Assembly (NCBI RefSeq): GCF_000761545.1
Contig: NZ_JPMY01000006.1
Location: 186,001 to 250,000, forward strand
Source: Pseudomonas sp. ML96
GTDB lineage: Bacteria; Pseudomonadota; Gammaproteobacteria; Pseudomonadales; Pseudomonadaceae
Length of the DNA: 64,000 bases
Direction: 5' to 3'
Made by a program: the position numbers and the translations under genes. Positions within the stretch are counted from its first letter, which is position 1; the number at the start of each line of letters is the position of its first letter. The notes beneath the pieces were generated by a model. That model searched no databases, had not been told where the DNA came from, and saw only the letters and a list, made by a program, of their open reading frames with translations. Shown here piece after piece: positions 48,137 to 56,846 of this stretch.

Positions 48137-49131
48137 TGCGTGGCGTAGGAATTTTCGGCCTGCTGCTGGGGCTGAGCCTCGTATTTCCAGCCCAGGCCGC
48201 CAGCAGCCTGAACGACGCGCGTGGTGCGGTTGGCCCACTGGGTTTCGATATCCAGGGCACGCCACTGCCCAGGGAGCAGGCGCCGCAACTGCGTGGGCGC
48301 CTGGAGCAACTGCTTGGCCAGTTGCGCGGCACGCCTGCGCTGGCGCCGCTGCGCGGCTTCGCCATCGATCAGAGCGCGCGCCTGTTCGAGCAACCGGCGG
48401 CATTGCCCAGCGCGCCCGCCGGCGGCTGGGCGCATTTGTTGGTGCGTCGGGTCGATCCGGCGCGCAGCGAGCGCGATTCGAGCGGTGCGCTGCGCGGTAT
48501 TGGCGAGGGCCCGGCGGTCGAGATGCGGGTCAACGACCAGGCCGCGCTGTTCGGCTACGCGGTGGGCAAGGATGCGCGCGGCGACTACTACCAGCTGACA
48601 GTCAAGCCGCGGCGCCTGCAGGGCATGCCGGTGCTGCAGATCGGCAGCAAGGATGTGGTGGTGTTGCACAAGCCCGGGCGCAAACCGTTCGCCCATGTCA
48701 GCCGGCAGCGCTACCTGGAGGGTTTGCTGGCCAGCGAGCGCGAGCACATCGTCAGTCTGCAACAGCAGCTGGCCGACGCCACGGACGCCGAGAGCCGCCA
48801 CCAGCTGCAGCAGTTCATCCAGCAGTGGCAGGGCACGGCGGCGCTCAAGCAGCAGGCGCTCGACGCCATGAGTGAGGCCGAGCGGCGCTCGCCGACCTGC
48901 CATAGCAGCTCCGCGCGCGGCCTGTTCGCCGCTTGTAGCGACCCCGATGCGGTCTACTACGTGACTTTCGAACCGGCTTACTTCCAGCCCGACCTACCGC
49001 CGAGCAGCGTGCAGTTGCTGACCATCAGCGTGGTCAACAAGGGCTTTCTCAACGACAGCGAACTGGGCCTGAAGCTGCGCCAGGCGGTGGCGCAACTCGA
49101 CCTTGCGGCCTTGCAGCGGAGTCTCGACTGA
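48136..49131 (+). CDS. Secreted protein of unknown function in the cre region
   Basis: 331 residues with a signal peptide (about 1-22, ending AQAAS). A middle region has a Leu/Gln/Glu-rich helical stretch (about 185-240) and two cysteines near residues 255-268. ATG 48136 shares a base with the lipoprotein stop; GTG at 48133 is an alternative. No domain recognised. Confidence 0.75.
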   Translation: MRGVGIFGLLLGLSLVFPAQAASSLNDARGAVGPLGFDIQGTPLPREQAPQLRGRLEQLLGQLRGTPALAPLRGFAIDQSARLFEQPAALPSAPAGGWAHLLVRRVDPARSERDSSGALRGIGEGPAVEMRVNDQAALFGYAVGKDARGDYYQLTVKPRRLQGMPVLQIGSKDVVVLHKPGRKPFAHVSRQRYLEGLLASEREHIVSLQQQLADATDAESRHQLQQFIQQWQGTAALKQQALDAMSEAERRSPTCHSSSARGLFAACSDPDAVYYVTFEPAYFQPDLPPSSVQLLTISVVNKGFLNDSELGLKLRQAVAQLDLAALQRSLD

Positions 49132-49223
49132 GCTGGTCTATTCTTCGTTTCAGGCCGGCCGGATGAGGGCTGGCAGAAATCCTGCTTGGTGCAGAACAAC
49201 AACACAGCCTGGAGAGGCGTTGC

Positions 49224-49658
49224 ATGAAGACCGTTGCCGAACTGCTCAGAAGCAAGCCAAGTGCCTACGTCCATCACGTCGCCCCGGATGTCTCGGTGCT
49301 CGATACGGTCAAGCTGTTGGCGGAGAAGAAGATCGGTGCGCTGCTGGTGATGGCCGGCGGGCGCGTGGTGGGGATCGTCAGCGAGCGTGACTACGTGCGC
49401 AAGCTGGCCGAGCTGGAGCGCGCGGCCTTCGATGCCAAGGTCAGCGACATCATGACCGCCGATGTGATCAGCGTCGGTCCGCGTGACAGCGTGCAGCACT
49501 GCCTGCAGCTGATGAGCGATCGCCGCCTGCGCCACCTGCCGGTGCTGGCCGACGGCGAGCTGATCGGCATGCTGTCGATCGGTGACCTGGTCAAGCAGAC
49601 CATCGACGACCAGGCCAGTCTTATCCAGCAGCTGGAGCAATACATCCGCGGCGAGTGA
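49224..49658 (+). CDS. Tandem CBS-domain protein
   Basis: 144 residues formed of two CBS motifs (about 15-70 and 78-135) with GIVSERDYVRK and the MTADVISV, LPVLADGELIGMLSIGDL segments. CBS pairs bind adenine nucleotides or S-adenosyl ligands and regulate partners. No fused enzyme domain. AGAGG ribosome site. Stand-alone single CBS-pair proteins of this size are frequent in pseudomonads; partner unknown. Confidence 0.93.
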   Translation: MKTVAELLRSKPSAYVHHVAPDVSVLDTVKLLAEKKIGALLVMAGGRVVGIVSERDYVRKLAELERAAFDAKVSDIMTADVISVGPRDSVQHCLQLMSDRRLRHLPVLADGELIGMLSIGDLVKQTIDDQASLIQQLEQYIRGE

Positions 49659-49687
49659 CCACGCGCCGCGCGTCGGCCATGCGTCGT

Positions 49688-49820
49688 TGAAGGCAGCCTC
49701 AGGATGCTCATTTACTCACGGTAAACTCCGCTCCTTCGGCTTCCTGACTCGCGGCGCTCGCCCTTCGGGCCAGCCTTCGGCTGTTACTCCCGTTGGTCGT
49801 TGCGCCTAGCCTGGCTCTAG
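49688..49820 (-). repeat. Dispersed imperfect-palindrome element, copy B
   Basis: Reverse orientation relative to copy A (11.1 kb). The minus strand reads GCTAGAG...GGCGC, then about 50 bases absent from copy A, then a GGAGTTTACC...GTAAATGAGCATCC core with an imperfect inverted repeat. It lies between the CBS gene and the creD promoter region. Confidence 0.7.
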
Positions 49821-49837
49821 CACGCCTGGTGGGCGAC

Positions 49838-49864
49838 TCCACACAAACTCCACACAGGCTCCAC
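49838..49864 (+). promoter_or_regulatory. Triple TCCAC-N6 array upstream of creD (possible CreB binding tag)
   Basis: TCCAC occurs three times with exact 6-base spacers, 70 bases before the creD ATG. The E. coli CreB tag is TTCAC-N6-TTCAC, so this differs by one base per box but keeps the 11-base period. CreB dependence is inferred. Confidence 0.55.
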
Positions 49865-49933
49865 AGTCCTCGCACGGCGCCGCCACGGGCGCCGTCGAGA
49901 CTCTCCCCACGGTCCAACCCAAGGAGAGTCCCA

Positions 49934-51286
49934 ATGAACCGCAATCTATTGATCAAGCTCGGCGCCATCGCCGTACTGATCCTGCTGCTGATGGTCCCGA
50001 TCATCATGATCGACGGCATGGTCGAGGAGCGTCAGGAGCTGCGCGATGGCGTGCTGGAAGACATCGCCCGCAGCTCCAGCTACAGCCAGAAAATCATCGG
50101 CCCGTTGCTGGTCGCGCCCTATCGCAAGACCGTGCGCGAGTGGAAAACCCACGAGAAGACCGGCCAGCGCTACCTCGAAGAGAGCGAGGTGAGCGGCCGC
50201 GTGTACTTCCTGCCGGAGCGTCTGGCCATCGGCGGCGAGATCAGCACCGAGCTGCGTGCCCGCGGCATCTACCAGGCGCGCCTGTTCCACAGCAACAGCC
50301 GGCTCTCCGGGCATTTCCAGATCCCCGCCAACTTCGGCGTCACCGAGGACATCGGTGACTACACCTTCAGCGAGCCCTTCGTCAGCGTCGGCATCAGCGA
50401 TATCCGCGGCATCAAGAACAACCTGGTGCTGGAGCAGGGCGGGCGCAAGCTGCCGTTCCAGCCGGGTAGCGCCGACTCGATGCTCGGCGCCGGCGTGCAT
50501 GCGCCGCTGCCGATGGCGGTGGCCGACATCCACCAGGGCCAGCGTCTGGACTTCGCCTTCGACCTGCTGCTGCAGGGCACCGGCGAGCTGAGCATCGCCC
50601 CGGTCGGCCGTGAGACCCAGGTCGACCTGAGCGCCGACTGGCCGCACCCGAGCTTCATCGGCGAGTACCTGCCGAGCGAGCGCGAGATCACCGCCAACGG
50701 CTTCAGCGCGCGCTGGCAGACCAGTTTCTTCGCCACCAACATGGAGGAGGCCCTGGGCGATTGCGCCAGCGCCGGCGAGTGCAACGCCTTCCTCGGCCGC
50801 CAGTTCGGCGTCAGCTTCGTCGACCCGGTGGACCAGTACCTGAAGAGCGACCGCGCGTTGAAGTACGCGCTGCTGTTCATCGCCCTGACCTTCGCCGGCT
50901 TCTTCCTCTTCGAGGTGCTCAAGCGCCTGGCCGTGCACCCGGTGCAGTACGGCCTGGTCGGCCTGTCTCTAGCGATGTTCTACCTGCTGCTGCTGTCGCT
51001 GGCCGAGCACATGGCCTTCGCCCAGGCCTATGCCCTGGCAGCTTCCGCCTGCGTGCTGCTGATCGGTTTCTACGTCAGTCACGTGCTGCACAGCTGGCTG
51101 CGCGGCGCCGGCTTCACCGCTGCCCTGGCCGGGCTCTACGCGATGCTCTACGCCCTGCTGTCGGCCGAGGACTACGCGTTGCTGATGGGCTCGCTGCTGG
51201 TGTTCGGCCTGCTCGCCGCGGTGATGGTGCTGACCCGCAAACTCGACTGGTACGGCCTGGCCAAGCCGACCGCGACCGCCGCCTGA
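49934..51286 (+). CDS. creD: Inner-membrane protein CreD
   Basis: 450 residues, the length of E. coli CreD. An N-terminal membrane segment (about 7-28), a large periplasmic domain with a REYLPSERE-like FIGEYLPSERE motif (about 240) and five to six C-terminal membrane helices (about 310-445) match CreD. AAGGAG ribosome site. It is a CreBC target whose product is a membrane protein of unknown activity tied to envelope stress. Confidence 0.93.
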   Translation: MNRNLLIKLGAIAVLILLLMVPIIMIDGMVEERQELRDGVLEDIARSSSYSQKIIGPLLVAPYRKTVREWKTHEKTGQRYLEESEVSGRVYFLPERLAIGGEISTELRARGIYQARLFHSNSRLSGHFQIPANFGVTEDIGDYTFSEPFVSVGISDIRGIKNNLVLEQGGRKLPFQPGSADSMLGAGVHAPLPMAVADIHQGQRLDFAFDLLLQGTGELSIAPVGRETQVDLSADWPHPSFIGEYLPSEREITANGFSARWQTSFFATNMEEALGDCASAGECNAFLGRQFGVSFVDPVDQYLKSDRALKYALLFIALTFAGFFLFEVLKRLAVHPVQYGLVGLSLAMFYLLLLSLAEHMAFAQAYALAASACVLLIGFYVSHVLHSWLRGAGFTAALAGLYAMLYALLSAEDYALLMGSLLVFGLLAAVMVLTRKLDWYGLAKPTATAA

Positions 51287-51331
51287 TTCCCTACCGGCGC
51301 GGCCTTGGTCGCGCCTCGCGAGGTATTCGCC

Positions 51332-51637
51332 ATGATTCGCCTGCTGATGCAGTTTTCTGCCTGTTTCGCCCTCGGCCTGGTGGTTGCCGGGGTGCTGCTG
51401 ATCGGCTTGATGTTCTTCGGTCAGTTCGACCTGATCCACGGCCTCAACCTCAGCGGCCGGCCGCTGGCCAGTGTCGCCCTGGCGCTGCTGCCGGGCGGCT
51501 TCTGGGACGGCCTGACCGGTATCCCCGATGCCGCCGGCAACGCCAGCGTGCGGTCCTTCCTGCAACTGTGCGTGGCCCTGGCGCAGATCGCCCTGCTGCT
51601 GGCCGCCGGCTTCTTCCGCCTGTGGTACCGCGCATGA
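51332..51637 (+). CDS. Small inner-membrane protein
   Basis: 101 residues with two membrane segments (about 8-30 and 72-93). ATG at 51332 follows a GAGGT site; its stop overlaps the next ATG. No family recognised. First of four small overlapping genes after creD. Confidence 0.7.
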   Translation: MIRLLMQFSACFALGLVVAGVLLIGLMFFGQFDLIHGLNLSGRPLASVALALLPGGFWDGLTGIPDAAGNASVRSFLQLCVALAQIALLLAAGFFRLWYRA

Positions 51638-51765
51638 GCGGGCATGTCGGTTTGCGCGAGGAGGCGCGCCTGGGCCACCAGCTGGCGCAGCGCATCGCTC
51701 GGCTGTTTCCCCAGCCCGGAAAGCCTGTGCGTGTCCTGCGGCGGGAGAGCCCGCCATGCCGTTGA
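51634..51765 (+). CDS. Short basic protein, possible
   Basis: 43 residues, ATG overlapping the preceding stop by four bases (ATGA). Arg-rich, no membrane segment. The next gene starts inside its 3' end at 51756. Too short for a firm call; evidence is the coupling geometry. Confidence 0.4.
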   Translation: MSGHVGLREEARLGHQLAQRIARLFPQPGKPVRVLRRESPPCR

Positions 51766-52022
51766 TACCGGGCCCCGCCTGGCTCTGCACGGCGGGGCTG
51801 ATGGCTGGCAGCACTCTGGTTTACCTGCTTACCGTGATGCTCGGCCAGCTGCTGCCGTCCTGGCCGCTCAACGGCTTCTTCACGCCGCTGGCGGTGGTCA
51901 GCCTGGTGCTGCAGGCGCCCTACGTGCGGCGCCCGGCTGGGCCCTACACCTTGGGGGCTGTATTGGGAGGCGCAGCGTTGCTGCTGTACTGGTTGTTCTA
52001 TTGCTACGGATGGCCGACATGA
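51756..52022 (+). CDS. Small polytopic membrane protein
   Basis: 88 residues with three hydrophobic segments (about 8-30, 38-53 and 62-82). ATG at 51756 lies in the end of the previous frame; TGA overlaps the next ATG. Unrecognised. Confidence 0.65.
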   Translation: MPLIPGPAWLCTAGLMAGSTLVYLLTVMLGQLLPSWPLNGFFTPLAVVSLVLQAPYVRRPAGPYTLGAVLGGAALLLYWLFYCYGWPT

Positions 52023-52552
52023 ATCAGATGAAGATGTTGTTCTGGGTGCTCGGCAAGCTGCTGTATCGCGGTGTGATGCTGTGGTTCTGGCTGCTCCTGC
52101 TGCTTTACGTGGGCTACAAGATGCTCGAGCGCAACTCCGCGGTCGACGCGCTGCCGGCCCAGCTGGAGGTGGATGGGGTAGTGCTGGTCGGCGGCGAGAG
52201 CGGGATTCGCGAGGGCTGCGGAATAGCGGTGCTGAAGATGGCACCGGGCCTGCGCGGCCGCCTGCGCCGCGAGGGCCTGGCAGTGCTGCAGGAGGCCCGG
52301 CAGGCGCGCGGCTACCCGGACCGCGACTACTACCACTACCAGCCCTGGCAGGCCACACCGGTCCCGGTAGATGAGGGCGGGGACCTGAGCCCGATCTGGC
52401 TCGGCCTGCAATGCGCCGATGCCGACGATGAGCTAAGCGAACGCATCAGCCGTGCCAGCCAGGAAGAGGGCAACTACTACAGCGAGAAAGAGGAGGGCGC
52501 GCTGCTGCTGTTGCCGCGGGAGGGGCTGATCGTCTTCGGTTACTTCGGTTGA
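52019..52552 (+). CDS. Single-pass membrane protein of unknown function
   Basis: 177 residues: one membrane segment (about 14-35), then a soluble acidic domain with VDGVVLVGGESGIREGCGIAV and a Glu/Asp-rich end. Overlaps the previous gene by four bases and converges with the GST gene, overlapping it by 13 bases. Function unknown. Confidence 0.75.
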   Translation: MNQMKMLFWVLGKLLYRGVMLWFWLLLLLYVGYKMLERNSAVDALPAQLEVDGVVLVGGESGIREGCGIAVLKMAPGLRGRLRREGLAVLQEARQARGYPDRDYYHYQPWQATPVPVDEGGDLSPIWLGLQCADADDELSERISRASQEEGNYYSEKEEGALLLLPREGLIVFGYFG

Positions 52553-53157
52553 GTCGCTTGCATCGACGGCCGCTGGCTGACATCCGCATACCAGTTGGCC
52601 AGGCCGGGGAAGCGCTCGCGCCAGCCCAGCTGCGGCTGGCGCAGGTCGAGGTAGCCTAGGGCGCAGGCCAGTCCGATGGCGGCGATGTCGAAGCGGCTGT
52701 CGATCTCCGCCAGGCAGTCGCGTTCGAAGTAGGCCAGGGCTCGTTCGATCTTGTCCTGCTGCGCCGCCTGCCACTGGTCCCAGCGCTTGTCCTCGGGGCG
52801 CAGGAAGATCTCGTAGCGCAGCAGCACGGCGGCATCGAGGATGGCGTCGGCCAACGAGGCCAGGGTCAGGCGCCGCCAGCGCGCGCTGCCGGCAGGTATC
52901 AGCGGCTCGCCGACGTGCTGGCTGTCGAGGTAGTCGAGGATCACCCGGCTGTCGTGCAGCACGCTGCCATCGGCCAGGCGCAGCGCCGGAATCTTACCGG
53001 CCGGGTTATCAGCTACCACCGCCTCGCTGGGCGTCACCGGCGTCAGTTGCACCTCATGCAGGGCCACGCGCGCGGTCTGCCCGGTTTCGTGAAGCAGCAC
53101 CATCACCTTGCGCACGAAGGGCGAGGCGGGGGAGTGGAACAGGGTCATGGTGCTCAT
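52540..53157 (-). CDS. Glutathione S-transferase family protein
   Basis: 205 residues with N-terminal thioredoxin-like domain (about 1-80: SPASPFVRKV catalytic Ser region, NPAGKIPAL with cis-Pro, DSRVILDYL) and an all-helical C-terminal domain. Start ATG 53157 is the first good family-like start. Substrate unknown. Its 3' end overlaps the neighbour's 3' end. Confidence 0.93.
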   Translation of the reverse strand: MSTMTLFHSPASPFVRKVMVLLHETGQTARVALHEVQLTPVTPSEAVVADNPAGKIPALRLADGSVLHDSRVILDYLDSQHVGEPLIPAGSARWRRLTLASLADAILDAAVLLRYEIFLRPEDKRWDQWQAAQQDKIERALAYFERDCLAEIDSRFDIAAIGLACALGYLDLRQPQLGWRERFPGLANWYADVSQRPSMQATQPK

Positions 53158-53215
53158 GGGTTTCTCCGGGTATAGGCAGGACGTCAGACTCGCAGCGGTG
53201 CTGCATACAGGCAAG

Positions 53216-54145
53216 CTAGCGCGTCATCTTCTTCACAAATACCACCACGAACAGGGCCATGGTGAAGCTGCCAGCAAATGCCTCGAAGGCGGCGATGGGG
53301 CGTGCCAGGCCGTGGGGTGTGATATCGCCGTAGCCGAGGGTGGTGAAGGTCACCACGCTGTAATAGATGCAGTCGAGCAGGTCCTTGAGGTTGGCCGCCA
53401 GGCCGCGCTCCAGGGCCAGGCCCAGCGGCAGGTCGCCGTGGCGCACGCCAACCAGGAAGTAGAGCAGGCCGCAGACCAGGATCAGCCCGATGGAGAACAG
53501 TACGACGTTGAGCGGCTTCTCGCCGTAGCCACTGAACAGGTCGACCAGCCAGGACAGCATGCGCGCGCCGGACAGGCGTGGCATCTGCAGGCGGCGCATG
53601 ACCATCTCGCGGTGGAAGAAGTAGCCGGCCTGCTCGAACAGCCCGGCCTTCTCCAGGCGCAGGCGCAGGTTGCGATAGGTCTCCTCGGCCTCCTCGAAGT
53701 GCTGCCGTGCGCCATTCGCGTCACCGCCACGCTGGCACTCGCGGCCACGGCGCTCCTGGATCAGCTGGCGGTCCCACAACACGTTGTCCAGCCGCGCGCC
53801 TTCCAGGCGTACGCCGAGCAGGTTGCAGTCGCGCAGGTCTGCGCAGTGCAGGTTGGCACCGCGCAGGTCGGCCTTCATCAGCGAGGTGCCGCGCAGGTCG
53901 AGGGCAAACAGGTGGGCATTCTGCAGGTCGGCGCGATACAGGTCGGCCTCGCGCAGGTCGTAACCGGCACGGCTGCCGTGGTGGACCAGGTCGATGCCGG
54001 CCAGGTTGGCGTACTTGAGGCGGAAGCCGCGCATCGAGGCGCCACTGCGCGCGCGCTGCTGCAACGCCGGCGCCAGGTCGTCGGCCTGGCGCCGGTCCTG
54101 GTCGGGGTCTAGCCAGTGGCTGTCATCGGACTGCGTGGTGTCCAT
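53216..54145 (-). CDS. Pentapeptide-repeat two-TM potassium-channel-like protein
   Basis: 309 residues. N-terminal cytosolic part with about nine A(D/N)LXX pentapeptide units (about 48-125), a helical linker (about 130-195), then TM1 (about 205-227), a pore helix with selectivity filter TTLGYGD (about 268-274) and TM2 (about 283-306). The filter is canonical for potassium. ATG 54145 has a CAGGAGAT ribosome site. Whether it forms tetrameric channels is inferred. Gating may use the repeat domain. Confidence 0.87.
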   Translation of the reverse strand: MDTTQSDDSHWLDPDQDRRQADDLAPALQQRARSGASMRGFRLKYANLAGIDLVHHGSRAGYDLREADLYRADLQNAHLFALDLRGTSLMKADLRGANLHCADLRDCNLLGVRLEGARLDNVLWDRQLIQERRGRECQRGGDANGARQHFEEAEETYRNLRLRLEKAGLFEQAGYFFHREMVMRRLQMPRLSGARMLSWLVDLFSGYGEKPLNVVLFSIGLILVCGLLYFLVGVRHGDLPLGLALERGLAANLKDLLDCIYYSVVTFTTLGYGDITPHGLARPIAAFEAFAGSFTMALFVVVFVKKMTR

Positions 54146-54203
54146 GGAGATCTCCTGCGGATCACACAAGCCTAGTTGCGGCAGAGCCTATGGACGAACG
54201 GCC

Positions 54204-54230
54204 TAAAGGATTTCTGGTGGTAGCCGATGG
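54204..54230 (+). promoter_or_regulatory. FliA (sigma-28) type promoter for the flagellin gene
   Basis: TAAA and GCCGATGG with a 15-base spacer, 72 bases before the flagellin ATG. Consensus is TAAA-N15-GCCGATAA; 10 of 12 core bases match. Confidence 0.75.
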
Positions 54231-54301
54231 TCTGGCGACAGGCCGTATTGGGTCTGGTCTTTGGCAACTATGGATCGGCTGTTATCCCAGGGATTGTTGG
54301 C

Positions 54302-55786
54302 ATGGCGCTAACGCTTACCAATGTGTCGTCACTCGGCGTTCAGCGGGCGCTGAGCGAGACGGCGCGTGCCCTGGAAACCTCGATGCAGCGCCTGTCCACC
54401 GGTTACCGCATCAATAGCGCCAAGGATGATGCGGCCGGCCTGATCATCGCCGACCGGCTGAAGGGTCAGATCAGTGGCCTGAATGTGGCGATCCGCAATG
54501 CCAACGATGGCATCTCGCTGGCGCAGACCGCCGAGGGCGCCCTGCAGCAGTCGACCAATATCCTGCAGCGCATGCGTGACCTGGCCCTGCAGTCGGCCAA
54601 TGGTTCTAACGGCGGCAGCGAGCGCGATGCCATGCAGCAGGAGGTGGAGCAGCTGCAGCAGGAGCTGACGCGCATTGCCGACACCACCAGCTTCGCTGGC
54701 CGCAAACTGCTAGATGGTAGCTTTGGCTCCACCGGTATCCAGGTGGGCGTGGGTGCCTTCGAGACCATTCCTCTCAGCCTCGGTAACTTCAGCGCCACGC
54801 GCCTGGGCAGCAACGTCCGCGATCTGACCAATGGCACCGCCGGCAACGCGACCGGAGATCAGTTGGGCGGCTTGCTTGCCCAGACCGGAACCACGCCTGA
54901 CAACGGCGTGACGGGTGAGCTGACCATTGCCGGGCGCAAGAGCCAGACTTTTGCCGTCGCCGGCTCTGCCTGGGAAGTGGCCAAGGCCGTCAACAAGCGC
55001 TCCGACCAGACTGGCGTGACGGCTGATGCGCGCACCGTGCTGCGGCTGGAGTTCAGCGAGGATGACCGCTACTCCTTCGAGTTGCAGGACCTCAAGGGCG
55101 AGGGGCGCAGTATCAGTGCCAAGGTAGACGGTGGCGATCTGTCGCAATTGGCCGATGCGATCAATGCCGAAACCATACGCACCGGTATCAGTGCCCGGAT
55201 CGAAGGCAATCAGCTGTGGATGCTTAGCGAACGCGGCGACGACATCGTGCTGGAAAACTTTCTGTCCGAGGGTTCCGGTACGGCCCTGGCGCAGAACTTC
55301 GACTATGAAGGCGAGGAGGAACTGACCGCATCTGCGGCCACCCTGAGCGATGACTCTGCATTGCGCGCCATCGGTGTGGTGCGCCTGAGCAGTTCGGAGG
55401 CTTTTTCGACCAAGGTGGACGTGGCCACGCTGGATGGCAGCACGGCAACCAGCTACAGCGCTTTCGCGCAGATCAACAAGGTGGACCTGCTCAGCAATAC
55501 CGGAGCGCAGACGGCGATCGGCGTGATCGACGGCGCGCTGAGCATGATCGACAGCGCGCGAGCCGATCTCGGTGCGGTGCAGAACCGCCTCGAGTACACC
55601 ATCGCCAACCTGCAGAACATGTTGGAGAACCTCTCGGCCGCGCATAGTCGGATCAGGGATACCGACTATGCGGCGGAGGTTGCCAACCTGGTCAAGAACC
55701 AGATATTGCAGCAGGCCGCCACCGCCATCCTGGCTCAGGCCAACCAGCGACCGCAGGCCATCCTCAGCCTGCTACAGGGCATCTAG
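54302..55786 (+). CDS. Flagellin
   Basis: 494 residues. The D0/D1 N-terminus ([47 protein letters not shown]) and C-terminus ([37 protein letters not shown]) are conserved; residues about 150-400 form the variable outer domains. The end [10 protein letters not shown] differs from the common SLLR-type tail. No other flagellar gene lies in the window, so it is a solitary flagellin. An FliA promoter precedes it. It shares a CTAG stop with the opposing FMN reductase. Confidence 0.93.
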   Translation: MALTLTNVSSLGVQRALSETARALETSMQRLSTGYRINSAKDDAAGLIIADRLKGQISGLNVAIRNANDGISLAQTAEGALQQSTNILQRMRDLALQSANGSNGGSERDAMQQEVEQLQQELTRIADTTSFAGRKLLDGSFGSTGIQVGVGAFETIPLSLGNFSATRLGSNVRDLTNGTAGNATGDQLGGLLAQTGTTPDNGVTGELTIAGRKSQTFAVAGSAWEVAKAVNKRSDQTGVTADARTVLRLEFSEDDRYSFELQDLKGEGRSISAKVDGGDLSQLADAINAETIRTGISARIEGNQLWMLSERGDDIVLENFLSEGSGTALAQNFDYEGEEELTASAATLSDDSALRAIGVVRLSSSEAFSTKVDVATLDGSTATSYSAFAQINKVDLLSNTGAQTAIGVIDGALSMIDSARADLGAVQNRLEYTIANLQNMLENLSAAHSRIRDTDYAAEVANLVKNQILQQAATAILAQANQRPQAILSLLQGI

Positions 55787-56343
55787 CCCTTCAGGTTCTT
55801 CTCCACCCAGGCCGCATAGGCCTCGATGAACTTCTGCAGGAAGCCCTTGATGCCGTCGTTCGGCTTGCCGCTGTCGTCGAAGAAGCTGCCGGCGCCGCCC
55901 AGGTAGGCCTCGGGTTGCTGTAGCACGGGTACGTCGAGGAACACCAGGCACTGGCGCAGGTGGTGGTTGGCGCCGAAGCCGCCGACCGCGCCCGGTGAGG
56001 CGCTGAGCACGGCACCGGGTTTGCCGCTGAACACGCTCTGCCCATAAGGGCGCGAGCCGACGTCGATGGCGTTCTTCATCGGCGCGGGGATCGAGCGGTT
56101 GTATTCCGGGGTGACGAACAACAGCGCGTCGGCGCTCTTCACCTCATCGCGGAAACGGGTGTAGGCCGCTGGCGCAGGACTGACGTCGATGTCTTCGCTG
56201 TACAGCGGCAGTTCGCCGATCTCGACGATCTGCAGTTGCAGCGATGGCGGTGCCAGTTCGGCCAGCGCCAGGGCGAGCTTGCGGTTGATCGAGGCCTTGC
56301 GCAGGCTGCCGACGATGACCGCGACCTTGTAAACCTTGCTCAT
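55783..56343 (-). CDS. NADPH-dependent FMN reductase
   Basis: 186 residues with flavodoxin-like fold: [13 protein letters not shown] (FMN phosphate loop) and [16 protein letters not shown], typical of the ArsH/YieF/ChrR family. It reduces FMN or quinones with NAD(P)H. Ends on a CTAG shared with flagellin. Confidence 0.93.
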   Translation of the reverse strand: MSKVYKVAVIVGSLRKASINRKLALALAELAPPSLQLQIVEIGELPLYSEDIDVSPAPAAYTRFRDEVKSADALLFVTPEYNRSIPAPMKNAIDVGSRPYGQSVFSGKPGAVLSASPGAVGGFGANHHLRQCLVFLDVPVLQQPEAYLGGAGSFFDDSGKPNDGIKGFLQKFIEAYAAWVEKNLKG

Positions 56344-56657
56344 GGTGACTCCTGTAAGTCTGTGGATGAACGGATGGAAGACCTGAGCAGGAAACTATAG
56401 TGCGCCTCGCCGATTACGCCGCCGCTCTGGCGCGCGGCTTGGCCGGGCTGCGACATTTCGCCGGCTTGCTCGCGAAGGCATTTGCGCAGAAATTGATCAA
56501 AGGCGGCGAAACCGCCGGCACGTCAGCTGGGTCATAGCCTGCAGGCGTGTCATCCACCGGCGGCACGCTGGCCGAACAAGAACAATCCCCCGATGCCCGT
56601 CACTGCCTTATTGCGCCCGCGCACACCGCGCCGGCCATGACTCGTGAGGAATTGGTT
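56344..56657. other. 314-base intergenic region
   Basis: No gene supported. It includes a 5-bp GC hairpin (GGCGG-CGAAA-CCGCC at 56502-56516) and the ribosome site for the following small ORF. No promoter I would defend. Confidence 0.4.
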
Positions 56658-56843
56658 ATGGATAGGTTCAACCTCTTCGACCCGCGTTATCAGCTCGAAG
56701 CCGAAGACTTCGCCGCTGCATCCACGGCGGCAGTCGCGCCGCGTTCGCTCCACCAGGGCATTCACCAGGCCCTGCATGCGCTCGACGCCCTCGCCGAGCG
56801 ACTGCGTCAGCGCGGCCATACGGGACGCCCGCCACGCCACTGA
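56658..56843 (+). CDS. Small hypothetical protein
   Basis: 61 residues, ATG 56658 after GAGGAATT. Acidic N-terminus with DRFNLFDPRYQLE and an Ala/His/Leu-rich helix (HQALHALDALAERL). No family recognised. It ends three bases before the LysR gene's 3' end. An upstream in-frame ATG at 56637 lacks a ribosome site. Confidence 0.5.
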   Translation: MDRFNLFDPRYQLEAEDFAAASTAAVAPRSLHQGIHQALHALDALAERLRQRGHTGRPPRH

Positions 56844-56846
56844 GTC

